From contig NZ_CP108776.1 in assembly GCF_045207785.1 (NCBI RefSeq), forward strand, positions 868,001 through 932,000: 64,000 bases of DNA. The letters are read 5' to 3'. The stretch comes from Embleya sp045207785 (GTDB taxonomy: Bacteria > Actinomycetota > Actinomycetes > Streptomycetales > Streptomycetaceae). Position 1 is the stretch's first letter; every line of letters begins with the position of its first letter. The notes beneath the pieces are model-generated. The model saw only the letters and a list, made by a program, of their open reading frames with translations, was not told the DNA's origin and did no database searches. This document shows positions 17,090 to 26,317 of the stretch, piece by piece. The translations under genes and the position numbers were made by a program.

Positions 17090-18205
17090 CTAGAGCACGA
17101 CCAACCCATGCGGCCGCACGTTCATCGGATCGCCACCGGCAACTCCGCACACCACGATGTCCTCGATCCGGGCCCCGTGCGTGCCCGGGATGTAGATGCC
17201 GGGCTCGATCGAGAACGCCATGCCGGCTTCCAGAGGCAGGGTGTTGCCCTTGACGATGTACGGCTCCTCGTGGCTCTCGAGGCCGATGCCGTGCCCGGTG
17301 CGGTGGATGAAGTACTCGCCGTAGCCGGCCTCGGTGATGATGTCGCGGCCGACCGCGTCGAGCTCCTCACAGGTCAACCCCGGCCGCACCGCCGCGAGTT
17401 GCGCGGCCTGGGCGCGCTCCAGCACGTCGTAGTAGCGGCGGAACTCCGCGGGCGGCTCGCCGACGCTGTACGTGCGGGTCTCGTCGGAGCAGTAGCCGTC
17501 CTCGGTGGTGCCGCCGATGTCGACCACGACGACGTCGCCGGTCTCGATCACCCGGTCGGACAGCTCGTGGTGCGGGCTCGCGGCGTTCGGGCCGGAGCCG
17601 ACGATCACGAAGTCCACCCGGACGTGGCCCTCGGCGATGATCGCGTCGGCGATGTCCGCGCCGACCTCGCGCTCGGTGCGACCGGCTCGCAGCCATTCGC
17701 CAACCCGCGCGTGCACGCGGTCGATCGCCGCGCCCGCCCGGCGCAGCGCCTCGATCTCGGCGGCGGACTTGCGCATCCGCAGTTCGCGCAACACGTCGCC
17801 GGCGAGCGACTGTTCGGCGGCCGGGAGCGCGGCGCGGAACGCGAGGACCTTCTCGGCCCACATGTGGTTGTCCAGGCCGATCCGGGCGACGCCCGCGGGC
17901 AGTCGGCTCGCGATCAGCGCGTACGGGTCCTCGGTCTCGCTCCAGCCGGTCACGTCGATGTCCAGCGCGCCCGCGGGGGACGCGAGGGCCGCGGGCCGCT
18001 CCAGGCCGGGGACCACCAGGAAGGGGTCGGCGCCGACGGGCACGACCAGGCAGGTGAGGCGTTCCAGCGGAAGCGCCTCGTAGCCCGTGAGGTAGCGCAG
18101 ATCGGCGCCGGGCGAGATGAGCAGGGCGTCCAGTCCGGCGTCGGCGGCTGCCTTTTGGGCGCGGCCGAGGCGGTCTGTGGGAAAAAGGGCTGCGTCGTGG
18201 GTCAC
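17090..18205 (-). CDS. M24-family metallopeptidase (Xaa-Pro dipeptidase type)
   Basis: A 371-residue two-domain peptidase: a creatinase-type N-domain (about 1-135) and a pita-bread catalytic domain (about 145-371). The five metal ligands are recognisable: D in VVVDIGG, D in CSDETRT, H in RTGHGIGL, E in FSIEPGIY and E in ARIEDIV. It would remove N-terminal residues before proline or split X-Pro dipeptides in the cytoplasm. The GTG start at 18205 is chosen because homology begins there and a promoter -10 box ends six bases upstream, suggesting a leaderless mRNA. Confidence 0.92.
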   Translation of the reverse strand: MTHDAALFPTDRLGRAQKAAADAGLDALLISPGADLRYLTGYEALPLERLTCLVVPVGADPFLVVPGLERPAALASPAGALDIDVTGWSETEDPYALIASRLPAGVARIGLDNHMWAEKVLAFRAALPAAEQSLAGDVLRELRMRKSAAEIEALRRAGAAIDRVHARVGEWLRAGRTEREVGADIADAIIAEGHVRVDFVIVGSGPNAASPHHELSDRVIETGDVVVVDIGGTTEDGYCSDETRTYSVGEPPAEFRRYYDVLERAQAAQLAAVRPGLTCEELDAVGRDIITEAGYGEYFIHRTGHGIGLESHEEPYIVKGNTLPLEAGMAFSIEPGIYIPGTHGARIEDIVVCGVAGGDPMNVRPHGLVVL

Positions 18206-18211
18206 GCGCCC

Positions 18212-18242
18212 AACATATGACACGTCACACGGCGACCGGCAA
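18212..18242 (-). promoter_or_regulatory. promoter of the M24 peptidase gene, likely leaderless
   Basis: On the minus strand TTGCCG (18242-18237) and TATGTT (18217-18212) are 19 nt apart, and the -10 box is followed by six bases and then GTG. Transcription would therefore start at or next to the start codon. No Shine-Dalgarno sequence is present. Confidence 0.5.
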
Positions 18243-18257
18243 GCCCCATGGCCGAGT

Positions 18258-19112
18258 TCAGGCGGTGCCCGCGCGGGCCGCGGCGATCGCGACGCACACG
18301 GAGTCCCACAGGTCGGCGCGGGCACGCAGCGAGACGGTGACGGTGCCCGCGCTCTCGCGCCACGCGCGCGAGGCGTCGGGGGTGGCGGCGCACAGCTGCG
18401 CGAGCAGGCGCAGCGCCATCGGACCGTGGTCGTCGCCGTCCACCTCGATGTGCCGGGCCAGGTATTCGTGGAAGATCGCCAGGCTGCCCTCGTGCAGGTC
18501 GTCGAGTGCGGTGAGGTGGTCGAACATCCGCGGGATGAGCTCCTCGCGGCCGAGCGCGAAGGACGCGGCGATGCAGTGCAGCGGGGCGTGTTCGACGACC
18601 TGCCAGGTGCGGGTCACGAACGCGGCGGCGCCGGCGGGCGCACCGCACGAGGCGGTGGCCTCGGGGACGGGTACGCCCTCGGCGATCAGGCCGAGGAAGC
18701 GGCGCGCGGGGCGGGTGTCGGCGCCCGCCGCGTCCATGGCGGCGAGGTAGAGCTCGAAGTGGCTGAGCGGGCCGAGCGAGGTGGTGTCGCTCTCCTCGCC
18801 GAGGACGATCTCGTTGACCATGCGGCGGATCTCGGCGTCGCCGCACGGCACCCACGGGACCGCGACGCACGTGAGGTCGCGTTGCAGGCTCTTGAGCAGG
18901 GACATGAAGTCCCATACGGCGAACACGTGGTGCTCCATGAACACCCGGATCGCGGTGAGGTCGGTGAGGTCGCGGTAGACGGGATGGCGCAGCACGCGTT
19001 GGCGCACGGGCGCGGTCTCGCCGAGCAGCCGCGCGATCGGATCGACCGCGGTGCGGGCGCGCGGGATCTCGGAGGTCGTGCCGGGGGCGGCGGTGAGGGC
19101 GGTGGTGTCCAT
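18258..19112 (-). CDS. DUF3050 domain protein (heme-oxygenase-like fold)
   Basis: A 284-residue all-helical protein of the DUF3050 family, related in fold to heme-oxygenase-like di-iron proteins. Candidate metal or active-site residues lie in FMEHHVFAVWDFM, GEESD and FHEYLARHIEVD, with histidine and acidic residues conserved in the family. The function is unknown. Some heme-oxygenase-like proteins act in natural-product N-oxygenation, but no biosynthetic genes are adjacent. The ATG at 19112 follows GAGGA closely. It is read in the same direction as the M24 gene, which starts 53 bases downstream. Confidence 0.8.
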   Translation of the reverse strand: MDTTALTAAPGTTSEIPRARTAVDPIARLLGETAPVRQRVLRHPVYRDLTDLTAIRVFMEHHVFAVWDFMSLLKSLQRDLTCVAVPWVPCGDAEIRRMVNEIVLGEESDTTSLGPLSHFELYLAAMDAAGADTRPARRFLGLIAEGVPVPEATASCGAPAGAAAFVTRTWQVVEHAPLHCIAASFALGREELIPRMFDHLTALDDLHEGSLAIFHEYLARHIEVDGDDHGPMALRLLAQLCAATPDASRAWRESAGTVTVSLRARADLWDSVCVAIAAARAGTA

Positions 19113-19365
19113 GTTTCCTCGCGTGTGGTGGGCACGGATGCGGCTACCGATCGTAGGGAGGCCGCTACGCGGTGAAACATTTGTCGCCGAAAATCCGACA
19201 TGATTCGGATGTACGTGCCATGATGCGCGGTTGCGCGCGGGATTTTTGGCCGCGGGTTCGTCTTGGTCGGCTCGGGTTTCGGTGCCCACCCGCGCCGCCC
19301 TTGCGTTTTGCCCGGAGGCTGGGGTCTTTACGGCGGCGGGTCGCCGAACGGCGCTCGCGGCCCGG

Positions 19366-20475
19366 TCAGGCGTCCGGGGCGAGTTTCGCGGCTTCTTCCG
19401 GGGTCAGGCCCCAGGCTTCCAGGGTGCTCGCGTCGATCCGTCCCGAGGCATCGCGGGCCAGCGACGGGGTCCTGGACAGCCGGGGTGCGGCGGCCGGTTG
19501 GAGGGTGCCGTCGGGGCGGACGAAGGTGGCGCGGGCCTGGTTGTGCGGGTGTTCGGCGGCCTCGTCCCAGGTCAGGACCGGGGTCACGCACGCGTCGACG
19601 GGCTCGAAGATCTCGGTCCACTCGGCGCGCGTACGGCCGGCGATCACGGCGGTGAAGCGTTCGCGCAGGATCGGCCAGCCGGCGGTGTCCGTCTGCGCGG
19701 GCAGGTACTCGTCGGCGAGCCCGAGGCCGGCCAGGAACAGGGCGTAGAACTTCGGTTCGAGCGCGCCGACGGCGATGTGTCGGCCGTCGGCCGTGGTGTA
19801 CACGTCGTAGAACGGCGCGCCGGTGTCCAGCAGGTTGTGGCCCGGTTCGCCCTCCCAGCCGCCGAGGCCGCGCATGCCGTGGATGAAGGCGCTCAGCGTC
19901 GCGGAGCCGTCGGTCATCGCGGCGTCGACGACCTGGCCGTGCCCGGACGTCCGGGCCTCCAGGAGCGCGGCCAGGATGCCGAAGGCGCAGAACATCGCGC
20001 CGCCGCCGTAGTCGCCGACCAGGTTGAGCGGCGGCACGGGGCGGTCGCCGGCCCGGGTGAAGGCGTGCAGGACGCCGGAGATCGAGATGTAGTTGATGTC
20101 GTGCCCGGCGCGCGGCGCGAGCGGGCCGTCCTGGCCCCAGCCGGTCATCCGGGCGTAGACGAGCTTGGCGTTGCGCTCCAGGCAGGCGTCGGGGCCCAGG
20201 CCCAGGCGTTCGGCGACGCCGGGGCGAAAGCCCTCGATCAGCACGTCGGCGCCGTCGATCAGGCGCAGCACGGTGTCGCGCGCGGCGGGGTCCTTGAGGT
20301 CGGCCTCCAGGGTGCCGAGCCGGCCCCGGCCGACGGCCATCGACGGCATCGCGGCGCCGCCGGGCCGGTCGACCCGGATGATCTCGGCGCCGGCGTCGGC
20401 GAGCATCATGCCGATGAACGGACCGGGCCCGATCCCGGCCAGCTCGATCACCTTGATGCCGTTCAGTGCGCCCAT
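19366..20475 (-). CDS. CaiB/BaiF CoA-transferase family, alpha-methylacyl-CoA racemase type
   Basis: A 369-residue class III CoA-transferase fold protein. Sequence features match alpha-methylacyl-CoA racemase (Mcr): histidine in AGHDINYIS, aspartate in NLVGDYGGGAM and glutamate in GALEPKFY, the residues of the racemase active site. It would invert the 2-methyl centre of branched acyl-CoAs before beta-oxidation, consistent with the nearby acyl-CoA dehydrogenase. The ATG at 20475 has GAGGAG six bases upstream. It is transcribed alone. Confidence 0.9.
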   Translation of the reverse strand: MGALNGIKVIELAGIGPGPFIGMMLADAGAEIIRVDRPGGAAMPSMAVGRGRLGTLEADLKDPAARDTVLRLIDGADVLIEGFRPGVAERLGLGPDACLERNAKLVYARMTGWGQDGPLAPRAGHDINYISISGVLHAFTRAGDRPVPPLNLVGDYGGGAMFCAFGILAALLEARTSGHGQVVDAAMTDGSATLSAFIHGMRGLGGWEGEPGHNLLDTGAPFYDVYTTADGRHIAVGALEPKFYALFLAGLGLADEYLPAQTDTAGWPILRERFTAVIAGRTRAEWTEIFEPVDACVTPVLTWDEAAEHPHNQARATFVRPDGTLQPAAAPRLSRTPSLARDASGRIDASTLEAWGLTPEEAAKLAPDA

Positions 20476-20764
20476 GCCGACTCCTCGCTCACGCCACCAC
20501 GCCAAGTGTGTTGCACAGTCAAGCAGATGCGCGGTCGGCTGTCGCCGGTCCGGCCCGGTCGGCCGGCACGCGGTGGCCCGACACCCGGAGACGCGCATGC
20601 CGGTGCGAGCACTCGCCCGCGGCCCGACGACGGTGCGGCTCCCGGACCCGGTAGGTAGCGCCGGGCGACCCGCCCGATCCCGACGCGCCGCGCGGACGCG
20701 TTCCGTGACGCGTGAGCGACCGCGCGGCGATTCGGCCGCGGGCGCGCTCCGGAGCCGAGCCGCG

Positions 20765-21979
20765 TCAGCGCCCCTGCATCCGCACGATCTGCAACGCGAT
20801 CATCAGGTTGAGCCGCAGATGCGGATCCTGCGTGAACGGCCCCAGCAGCCGTTCCAGCTTCGTGATGCGATAGCGCAGGGTGTTGTAGTGGACATAGAGC
20901 CGGCGGGCCGTCTCGGCCACGTTGAGGTTGGTGTCGAGCAGGACCTGCAACGTGTTGCGCAGGTCGGCGGCCTCGGGGTCGCGCGGATGGGCGAGCGAGC
21001 GCAGCGCCTCGTGGCCGAAGCGGTCGAGTTCGCCGGGGTCGGGGATCAGGCTGAGCAGCCGGAACACGCCGAGCTGGTCGAAGTCGGCGACCGCGCCCGG
21101 ACCGTGGATGCGCCGGCCCGCGGCGACCGCGCGGCGGGCCTGGTCGTAGGCGGCGGGCAGCGCGTCCAGGGTGTCCGCGGGGCGGCTGATGCCGGTGGTG
21201 AACGAGCGGATCGCCCCGCCGCAGTCCGCGTGCACGCCGGCGGCGAGCTCGCCCACCAGGCGCGCGGACTGGCCGTCGGCCGGCGCGCCGAGCAGCGCGA
21301 CGACCTCGCGCGGATAGGCCGCGACGGCCGCCTCCGGCGCGTGCGCGCCCACCGCGGTGGACCACGCGAGCGCGAGCGCCTCCTGGCCGGCTCGCACGAC
21401 GTGCGGGTCGCCGCTCGCCGCCGGCGGGTCGGCCTCGGCGACCACGACGAGCAGCGGACCGCTCGGGATCACCGCCCAGCCGGTGAGGTCGGTGCTGCGC
21501 CCGGTCAACAGATCGCGCAACAGGTCGCTGCGGTACTTGGCGTCGGAGGCGGCCTCGGCGAGCCTGCCCGCGAGACCGATCGCGGTGTCCACGAGCGGGC
21601 GGCCCAGCGGTCTCCGACCGCCGGTCTTGGCCGAGTTCGGGGCGGAGTTCGGGGCGGAGGTCGGAGCCGGCGTCGGAGCCGGGACCGAGACCGAGACCGA
21701 GGCCGCCGAGACCGCCGAGACCGCCGAAACCGAGGCCGGGCGCGGATCACCGCCGGCGTCCCACGCGGTCGAGGCGCCCGCGACCCGCGCACGCGGCACA
21801 TGGCCCGGCTCGGGGGCGCTGGCGCCGCCGCCGACGGCCTTGCGGCGGCGTGGCGGCAACCGGCGGGGTGTCGCGCCGGCCACCGCCGCCCGCGCGATGC
21901 CGCCGCCCGTCTTGTCCGCGGGACGAAACTGTGGTTCGCCCCCGGCTGCCGTTCCGCCCGCGTCCCCGAGGTTGCCCAT
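20765..21979 (-). CDS. PucR/CdaR-type transcriptional regulator
   Basis: A 404-residue protein. The C-terminal helix-turn-helix (about 350-390, AETARRLYVHYNTLRYRI) is the HTH_30 domain of PucR/CdaR regulators. A GGDEF-like sensor core lies before it (about 200-330). The first 130 residues are low-complexity, with Ala/Ser/Val and Pro/Ala repeats encoded by short tandem DNA repeats around 21.65-21.73 kb, so the true start could be further in. The neighbouring CoA-transferase is on the same strand, 289 bases downstream, and could be a target. The ligand is unknown. Confidence 0.82.
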   Translation of the reverse strand: MGNLGDAGGTAAGGEPQFRPADKTGGGIARAAVAGATPRRLPPRRRKAVGGGASAPEPGHVPRARVAGASTAWDAGGDPRPASVSAVSAVSAASVSVSVPAPTPAPTSAPNSAPNSAKTGGRRPLGRPLVDTAIGLAGRLAEAASDAKYRSDLLRDLLTGRSTDLTGWAVIPSGPLLVVVAEADPPAASGDPHVVRAGQEALALAWSTAVGAHAPEAAVAAYPREVVALLGAPADGQSARLVGELAAGVHADCGGAIRSFTTGISRPADTLDALPAAYDQARRAVAAGRRIHGPGAVADFDQLGVFRLLSLIPDPGELDRFGHEALRSLAHPRDPEAADLRNTLQVLLDTNLNVAETARRLYVHYNTLRYRITKLERLLGPFTQDPHLRLNLMIALQIVRMQGR

Positions 21980-22166
21980 ATACCGACCGTAGCGTTACGA
22001 ACACGCGCGCGTCAGCATCCGGGAGAGCGCGCGGGCAGTGCACGCCCGGAGTGCGCTGGGCGCACGATCCCCCGTGCGATCCCCCCACGCGAGCCACTGC
22101 ACGAGCCGCCGTACGAGCCACAGTGGAGAAATCCGACGCATCGCCACCCCTCCCCGCGTGGCGCGC

Positions 22167-22268
22167 TTGACCGTTGTGTCCGGATCGCCATAGCTTGCGA
22201 ACGAGCGGTGGCGGTTCGCCCCGCAGCGAGACGAAGCCCCCGGTCGTTCCCCCGTGGCCGGGGGCTTC
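22167..22268 (+). ncRNA. candidate small RNA with its own promoter and terminator
   Basis: TTGACC (22167-22172), an 18-nt spacer and TAGCTT (22191-22196) form a good vegetative promoter. Transcription would begin near 22203. An 11-bp hairpin (GAAGCCCCCGG 22233-22243 with CCGGGGGCTTC 22258-22268) lies 30 nt later. The flanking genes are divergent, so this hairpin terminates no annotated gene. The product would be about 65-70 nt. The hairpin could equally serve a minus-strand transcript. Confidence 0.4.
22233..22268. terminator. orphan hairpin between divergent genes
   Basis: A perfect 11-bp GC-rich stem with a 14-nt loop, in a 690-bp intergenic region whose genes point outward. The rest of the region (21980-22166 and 22269-22669) shows no gene I can support. 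Confidence 0.7.
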
Positions 22269-22669
22269 CCCGCGCGGAGCCGCCCGCGCCACACCACCCC
22301 GGCGCACCTCCCCGCCCCGCCTCCTCGCCGCTCCGCCCCGGCTCACCACACCGAATGCCGTTCGCCCCTCGGATTGCCCGGCCCCGCTCGATACGATGCG
22401 CTGGGACGAACGCGTGGCGGTGCGGACACCATCCGTGACCATTGCGTGCGTGACGGGCAGCGGAACGGGAGAGGCTCCAGGACGTGGCTTGTGGATGTCG
22501 CCGGACGCGGACCCGGCGGGATCCACAGGCCGCGCCCTGAGGGCGTCGCGATCCGGCGACGGGGGAATGGGCGCACCGGGATCATCGGCAGCGGGCCGGA
22601 ATCCTCTCGAAGTCCCCTCGGGGACGCGGGTACGCGGGAGAGGGCCGGCCGGGGGAAGGGGGGTCCACC

Positions 22670-24532
22670 GTGGGACAGACCGATCGTGGCGCACGTACCG
22701 GAAGTCCGGCCGAACTGGCCTGGCTGCGCGGCATGGACGCCTATGTCGCCGGCGAATACGGCCAGGCGGAGGTGCAGTTCCGGGCCGCCGTCGAGGCCGA
22801 CCCCGCGATGGCCGACGCCTGGCTGGGCCTGCACGCGCTCAAGGTGGACGTCGCGGCCGCGGTGGTGGCGATGCATATCAACCGCGAGCGGTTCGGCGAG
22901 CAACGCGCGAAATACGGCCGGCCGCTCAACTCCTGGTACTGGCTGGGCTGGTGGGTACAACTGGTCCTGGAGACCCCGCGCGACCTCGCGCTCGCACACG
23001 CCTCGCACTGGCTGGACGGGCGACATCTGCCCGAGCTGGACGCCGCGCTCGCGCTGTGTCCGCCCGCCGAACAGGACGCCGCCACCCGGTTCCTGCTCGC
23101 CTGCCGGGCCTATCTGGGCAAGGACTGGCAGCAGTTGCTCCGGCACACCGCGGGCCTGGACGACGACGCGCTGCTCGGCGTGGAGGCGGGCCTGTTCGCG
23201 GGGATGGCCCGGGTCCGCCTGGGCCTGTACGCGAAGGCCGAGCAGGTGCTGGCCACCGCGCTCGTGCGCTGCCGCTCGGAGCACCCGCAGCGCAAGGAAC
23301 TGCGCTACTGGCTCGCGCGCGCGTACGAGGAGACCGGGCGCACCCCCGCCGCGCTGCCGCTGTATCGCGCGGTGCACCAGGCCGACCCCTCGTTCATGGA
23401 CACCACCGCCCGGTTGTCCTCGCTGGCTGCGGGCGAGCCGCTGGACGAGTACGGCGGGGTGACCGCGCGCCTGGCCGGCCCCGTCGTCGGCCGCGGCCCG
23501 CTCCCGGACGTGCTCCCACCCGTGTCCGCCACCGCTCCCCCGCCGCCCGGCATACCGCCGACCGCCGAGGTCGAGCACGAACCCGATCCGGTCCCGGACC
23601 CCGGCGACGAGGAACCGGAGGCCGACGTGGACGTGCGCGTGGCCGTGGGGCCCGCGCCGATGCGCGCCGAGGCCGCCCCCGAGGAACTCGCGCTGGTGCT
23701 GCACGAGTTGGAGTCGATGGTCGGCCTGGAGCCGGTCAAACGCCAGGTCCGGGCGCTGTCCGCGCAGATGCGGATGGCCCGCCTCCGCGAGGCGCAGGGC
23801 CTGCCCGCTCAGGCCCCCAAGCGGCACTTCGTCTTCTCCGGCCCCTCCGGCACCGGCAAGACCACCGTCGCGCGGCTGCTCGGCCGGGTGTTCGCGGCCC
23901 TGGGCTTGCTGGAGAGCGACCGGCTCGTGGAGGCGCAGCGCTCCGATCTGGTCGGCGAATACCTGGGCCAGACCGCGGTCAAGACCAGCGAGCTGATCGA
24001 TTCGGCGCTCGGCGGCGTGCTGTTCGTGGACGAGGCGTACGGACTCACCAACGTGGGCTACTCCAAGGGCGACGCGTACGGCGACGAGGCGCTCCAGGTG
24101 CTGCTCAAGCGGGCCGAGGACGACCGGGACCGGCTGGTGATCATCCTGGCCGGCTATCCCGAGGGCATGGATCGGCTGCTGACCTCCAATCCCGGTCTGT
24201 CGTCGCGGTTCACCACGCGGGTGGAGTTCCCCTCGTACGGCGCGGAGGACCTGGCCCGGATCGCCGAGGTGATGGCGACCGGCGGCGGCGACTCGTGGGA
24301 CGAGGACGCGGCGGCGGAGCTGCGCAGCATCACCGCGCACGTGCGCGAGCAGGGTTGGATCGACGAGCTGGGCAACGCCCGCTTCGTCCGCACCCTCTAC
24401 GAGAAGTGCTGCATGTACCGGGACGTGCGGCTGGTGGAACTGCCGGACGGTCCGGACCTGGCCGAGCTGACGACGCTGCGGCTGTCCGACCTGTTCCAGG
24501 CGTACGGAGACCTCGCGGACGGTCGGGGATAG
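22670..24532 (+). CDS. TPR-AAA+ ATPase, CbbX/EccA type
   Basis: A 620-residue protein with an N-terminal TPR-like helical region (about 12-260), a Pro/Glu-rich linker (about 280-335) and a C-terminal AAA+ module of the CbxX/CfqX class. Walker A is GPSGTGKT at 391-398; Walker B ends at D454-E455, followed by the AYGL element; sensor and arginine-finger regions follow (NPGLSSRF). The architecture is that of EccA, the cytoplasmic ATPase of type VII (ESX) secretion, but no other ESX gene lies in the window. It may be an orphan remodeller. The GTG start has an exceptionally purine-rich ribosome site (22651-22663). Confidence 0.85.
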   Translation: MGQTDRGARTGSPAELAWLRGMDAYVAGEYGQAEVQFRAAVEADPAMADAWLGLHALKVDVAAAVVAMHINRERFGEQRAKYGRPLNSWYWLGWWVQLVLETPRDLALAHASHWLDGRHLPELDAALALCPPAEQDAATRFLLACRAYLGKDWQQLLRHTAGLDDDALLGVEAGLFAGMARVRLGLYAKAEQVLATALVRCRSEHPQRKELRYWLARAYEETGRTPAALPLYRAVHQADPSFMDTTARLSSLAAGEPLDEYGGVTARLAGPVVGRGPLPDVLPPVSATAPPPPGIPPTAEVEHEPDPVPDPGDEEPEADVDVRVAVGPAPMRAEAAPEELALVLHELESMVGLEPVKRQVRALSAQMRMARLREAQGLPAQAPKRHFVFSGPSGTGKTTVARLLGRVFAALGLLESDRLVEAQRSDLVGEYLGQTAVKTSELIDSALGGVLFVDEAYGLTNVGYSKGDAYGDEALQVLLKRAEDDRDRLVIILAGYPEGMDRLLTSNPGLSSRFTTRVEFPSYGAEDLARIAEVMATGGGDSWDEDAAAELRSITAHVREQGWIDELGNARFVRTLYEKCCMYRDVRLVELPDGPDLAELTTLRLSDLFQAYGDLADGRG

Positions 24533-24611
24533 CCGCGCGGTCTTCGGGTAGCCCTCTCCGATCATCGGTTTTCCCGGTGACCACGGCCCCGACCCGTCGG
24601 CGCGGCCGCGA

Positions 24612-24770
24612 CCGGACGCGGTAGGGACGAACTCGCACGCGCCGGTGGGGCACGCGCTGCGGGGCAAGGAGCACATCCAGTACGACAACCCGTTCGACGT
24701 GGGGATGTCGGGGCTGCTGGGCTACGGTGCCGCGTACGAGGCGATGCACGAGGCGGACCTGCTGATCCCA
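24612..24770 (+). pseudogene. fragment of a pyruvate oxidase/dehydrogenase (PoxB-type)
   Basis: One frame reads GTNSHAPVGHALRGKEH and continues with QYDNPFDVGMSGLLGYG and AYEAMHEADLLI. That is the central-domain start of TPP-dependent pyruvate dehydrogenase (quinone) enzymes. Homology begins and ends abruptly after about 50 residues. The right end runs straight into the 27-bp repeats. No other part of the gene is in the window. Confidence 0.7.
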
Positions 24771-24775
24771 ATTCG

Positions 24776-24825
24776 GCCCGGCCGGCGCTTGAGGCCAACC
24801 AAGCCCGGCCGGCGCTTGAGGCCAA
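24776..24825. repeat. two tandem copies of a 27-bp-period repeat
   Basis: The 23-bp unit GCCCGGCCGGCGCTTGAGGCC plus AA occurs at 24776-24798 and 24803-24825. The reverse-complement form occurs three times at 49.6 kb, so this is a dispersed family. A GGCCGCAGGCCGGCC tail follows at about 24829. Confidence 0.8.
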
Positions 24826-24857
24826 GCGGGCCGCAGGCCGGCCAACCCCCGCGATGC

Positions 24858-25322
24858 CTACCGCTCGTCCGGCGCCGTACCGTACTTCTCCGCCAACGCC
24901 CGAAGCTCCCGCGCAGCGGAAATCGCCTGGGCCTTGCCGTTGGACGTCTGGATCCCCATCACCGGCAACGTGTCCCCATCGGACATGTCGATGTACACCC
25001 AGGGATCCCCCGGCCGCAGGTAGACCCGCACGATCTGGGCCCATTCCAGATGCGTGGTCCGCACCAGGTTGACCACGGTCACCCCGCCCGCGGCCGCGAC
25101 CACCTTCGGCCGACCCAGCATCAACATCGCGCCGAGCCCGAGCACGCCGGTGAACGCGACCCCGGCCCGCGACCCGAACCCCCAGCCGCCCTTCTCCGGA
25201 AGCATGAGTGCCAACACGCACAGGCCGACGAGGATCACCGCGCCGACGACCGCGGTGATCAGGCGGCTGCGCTTCGCGTACCAGGTACGCGGGAGGTCGG
25301 CGCCGGGTGTAGGGGTGCTCAT
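24858..25322 (-). CDS. PH-domain membrane protein
   Basis: A 154-residue protein with two hydrophobic helices (about 22-42 and 53-70) followed by a bacterial PH domain (about 75-150, with LEWAQIVRVYLRPG). In actinomycetes it is regularly found beside hisG but has no known role in histidine synthesis. It starts 46 bases downstream of hisG on the same strand, so it is probably co-transcribed. Confidence 0.82.
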   Translation of the reverse strand: MSTPTPGADLPRTWYAKRSRLITAVVGAVILVGLCVLALMLPEKGGWGFGSRAGVAFTGVLGLGAMLMLGRPKVVAAAGGVTVVNLVRTTHLEWAQIVRVYLRPGDPWVYIDMSDGDTLPVMGIQTSNGKAQAISAARELRALAEKYGTAPDER

Positions 25323-25368
25323 GGTGGAACGGTGCTCCGTGGGGGTGGGGTTGGCCGGCCGGGGAGTG

Positions 25369-26232
25369 TCAGAGGCGGCAGGCGTGGATGCCGGTGACCA
25401 GGATCGCTCGGGCGCCGATCTCCCACAGGTCGTCCATGATCTGCTGGGCGTCCTTGCGCGGAACCATCGCGCGCACCGCGACCCAGCCCTCGTTGTGCAG
25501 CGGGCTGACGGTGGGCGATTCCAGGCCGGGGGTCAGCGTGACGGCCGCCTCGACCCGTTCGACCCGGATGTCGTAGTCCATCATCACGTAGCTGCGCGCG
25601 ACCAGGACGCCCTGCAGCCGGCGGACCAGCTGCTCCAGGGCGGGCGAGGTCTCGGCGCCGGCGCGGCGGATCAGCACCGCCTCCGAGCGCAGGATCGGCT
25701 CGCCGAACACCGCCAGGCCCGCCTGCGCGAGGGTGGTGCCGGTCTCGACGACGTCGGCGATCACGTCGGCGACGCCGAGCTGGATCGCGGTCTCCACCGC
25801 GCCGTCCAGCTTGACCAGCGCGGCGGCCTCGATGCCGTGCTCGGCGAAGTCGCGCTCGACGATCCCGATGTAGGAGGACGCGACGCGCAGGCCGGACAGG
25901 CCCTTCTTGCCCTGGCCCTCCAGCTCGCGGGCCATCTCGGCGGGCGCGGCGTAGCGGAACGTGGCCTTGGCGAGCCCGAGTTGGAGGATCTCGTCGGCCT
26001 CGGCGCCGGAGTCCATCAGCAGGTCGCGCCCGGTGATGCCGGCGTCGAGCCGGCCGGAGCCGACGTAGATGGCGATGTCGCGCGGGCGCAGGAAGAAGAA
26101 CTCGACGTTGTTGTCGGGGTCGGTGAGGACCAGTTCCTTGGAATTCTTGCGCTGGCGGTAACCGGCCTCATGGAGCATCGCCGACGCAGGCTCGGAGAGG
26201 GAACCCTTGTTGGGGACGGCGATGCGCAGCAT
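25369..26232 (-). CDS. hisG: ATP phosphoribosyltransferase, long form
   Basis: A 287-residue enzyme for the first step of histidine biosynthesis (ATP plus PRPP to phosphoribosyl-ATP). The catalytic domains span about 1-210, including ETGTTLAQAGL, part of the PRPP loop region. The C-terminal ACT-like regulatory domain (about 212-287) marks the long form that is feedback-inhibited by histidine and needs no HisZ. It is preceded by hisE on the same strand, 85 bases away. The remaining his genes are not in the window. Confidence 0.97.
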   Translation of the reverse strand: MLRIAVPNKGSLSEPASAMLHEAGYRQRKNSKELVLTDPDNNVEFFFLRPRDIAIYVGSGRLDAGITGRDLLMDSGAEADEILQLGLAKATFRYAAPAEMARELEGQGKKGLSGLRVASSYIGIVERDFAEHGIEAAALVKLDGAVETAIQLGVADVIADVVETGTTLAQAGLAVFGEPILRSEAVLIRRAGAETSPALEQLVRRLQGVLVARSYVMMDYDIRVERVEAAVTLTPGLESPTVSPLHNEGWVAVRAMVPRKDAQQIMDDLWEIGARAILVTGIHACRL

Positions 26233-26317
26233 GAAATGACCCTTCGGGGTGGTGCCGAACGATGGTGGCGGTACAGCGGCGTCCCCGGCCCGGGCAGCGG
26301 ACCGGGGACGGCGGTTG

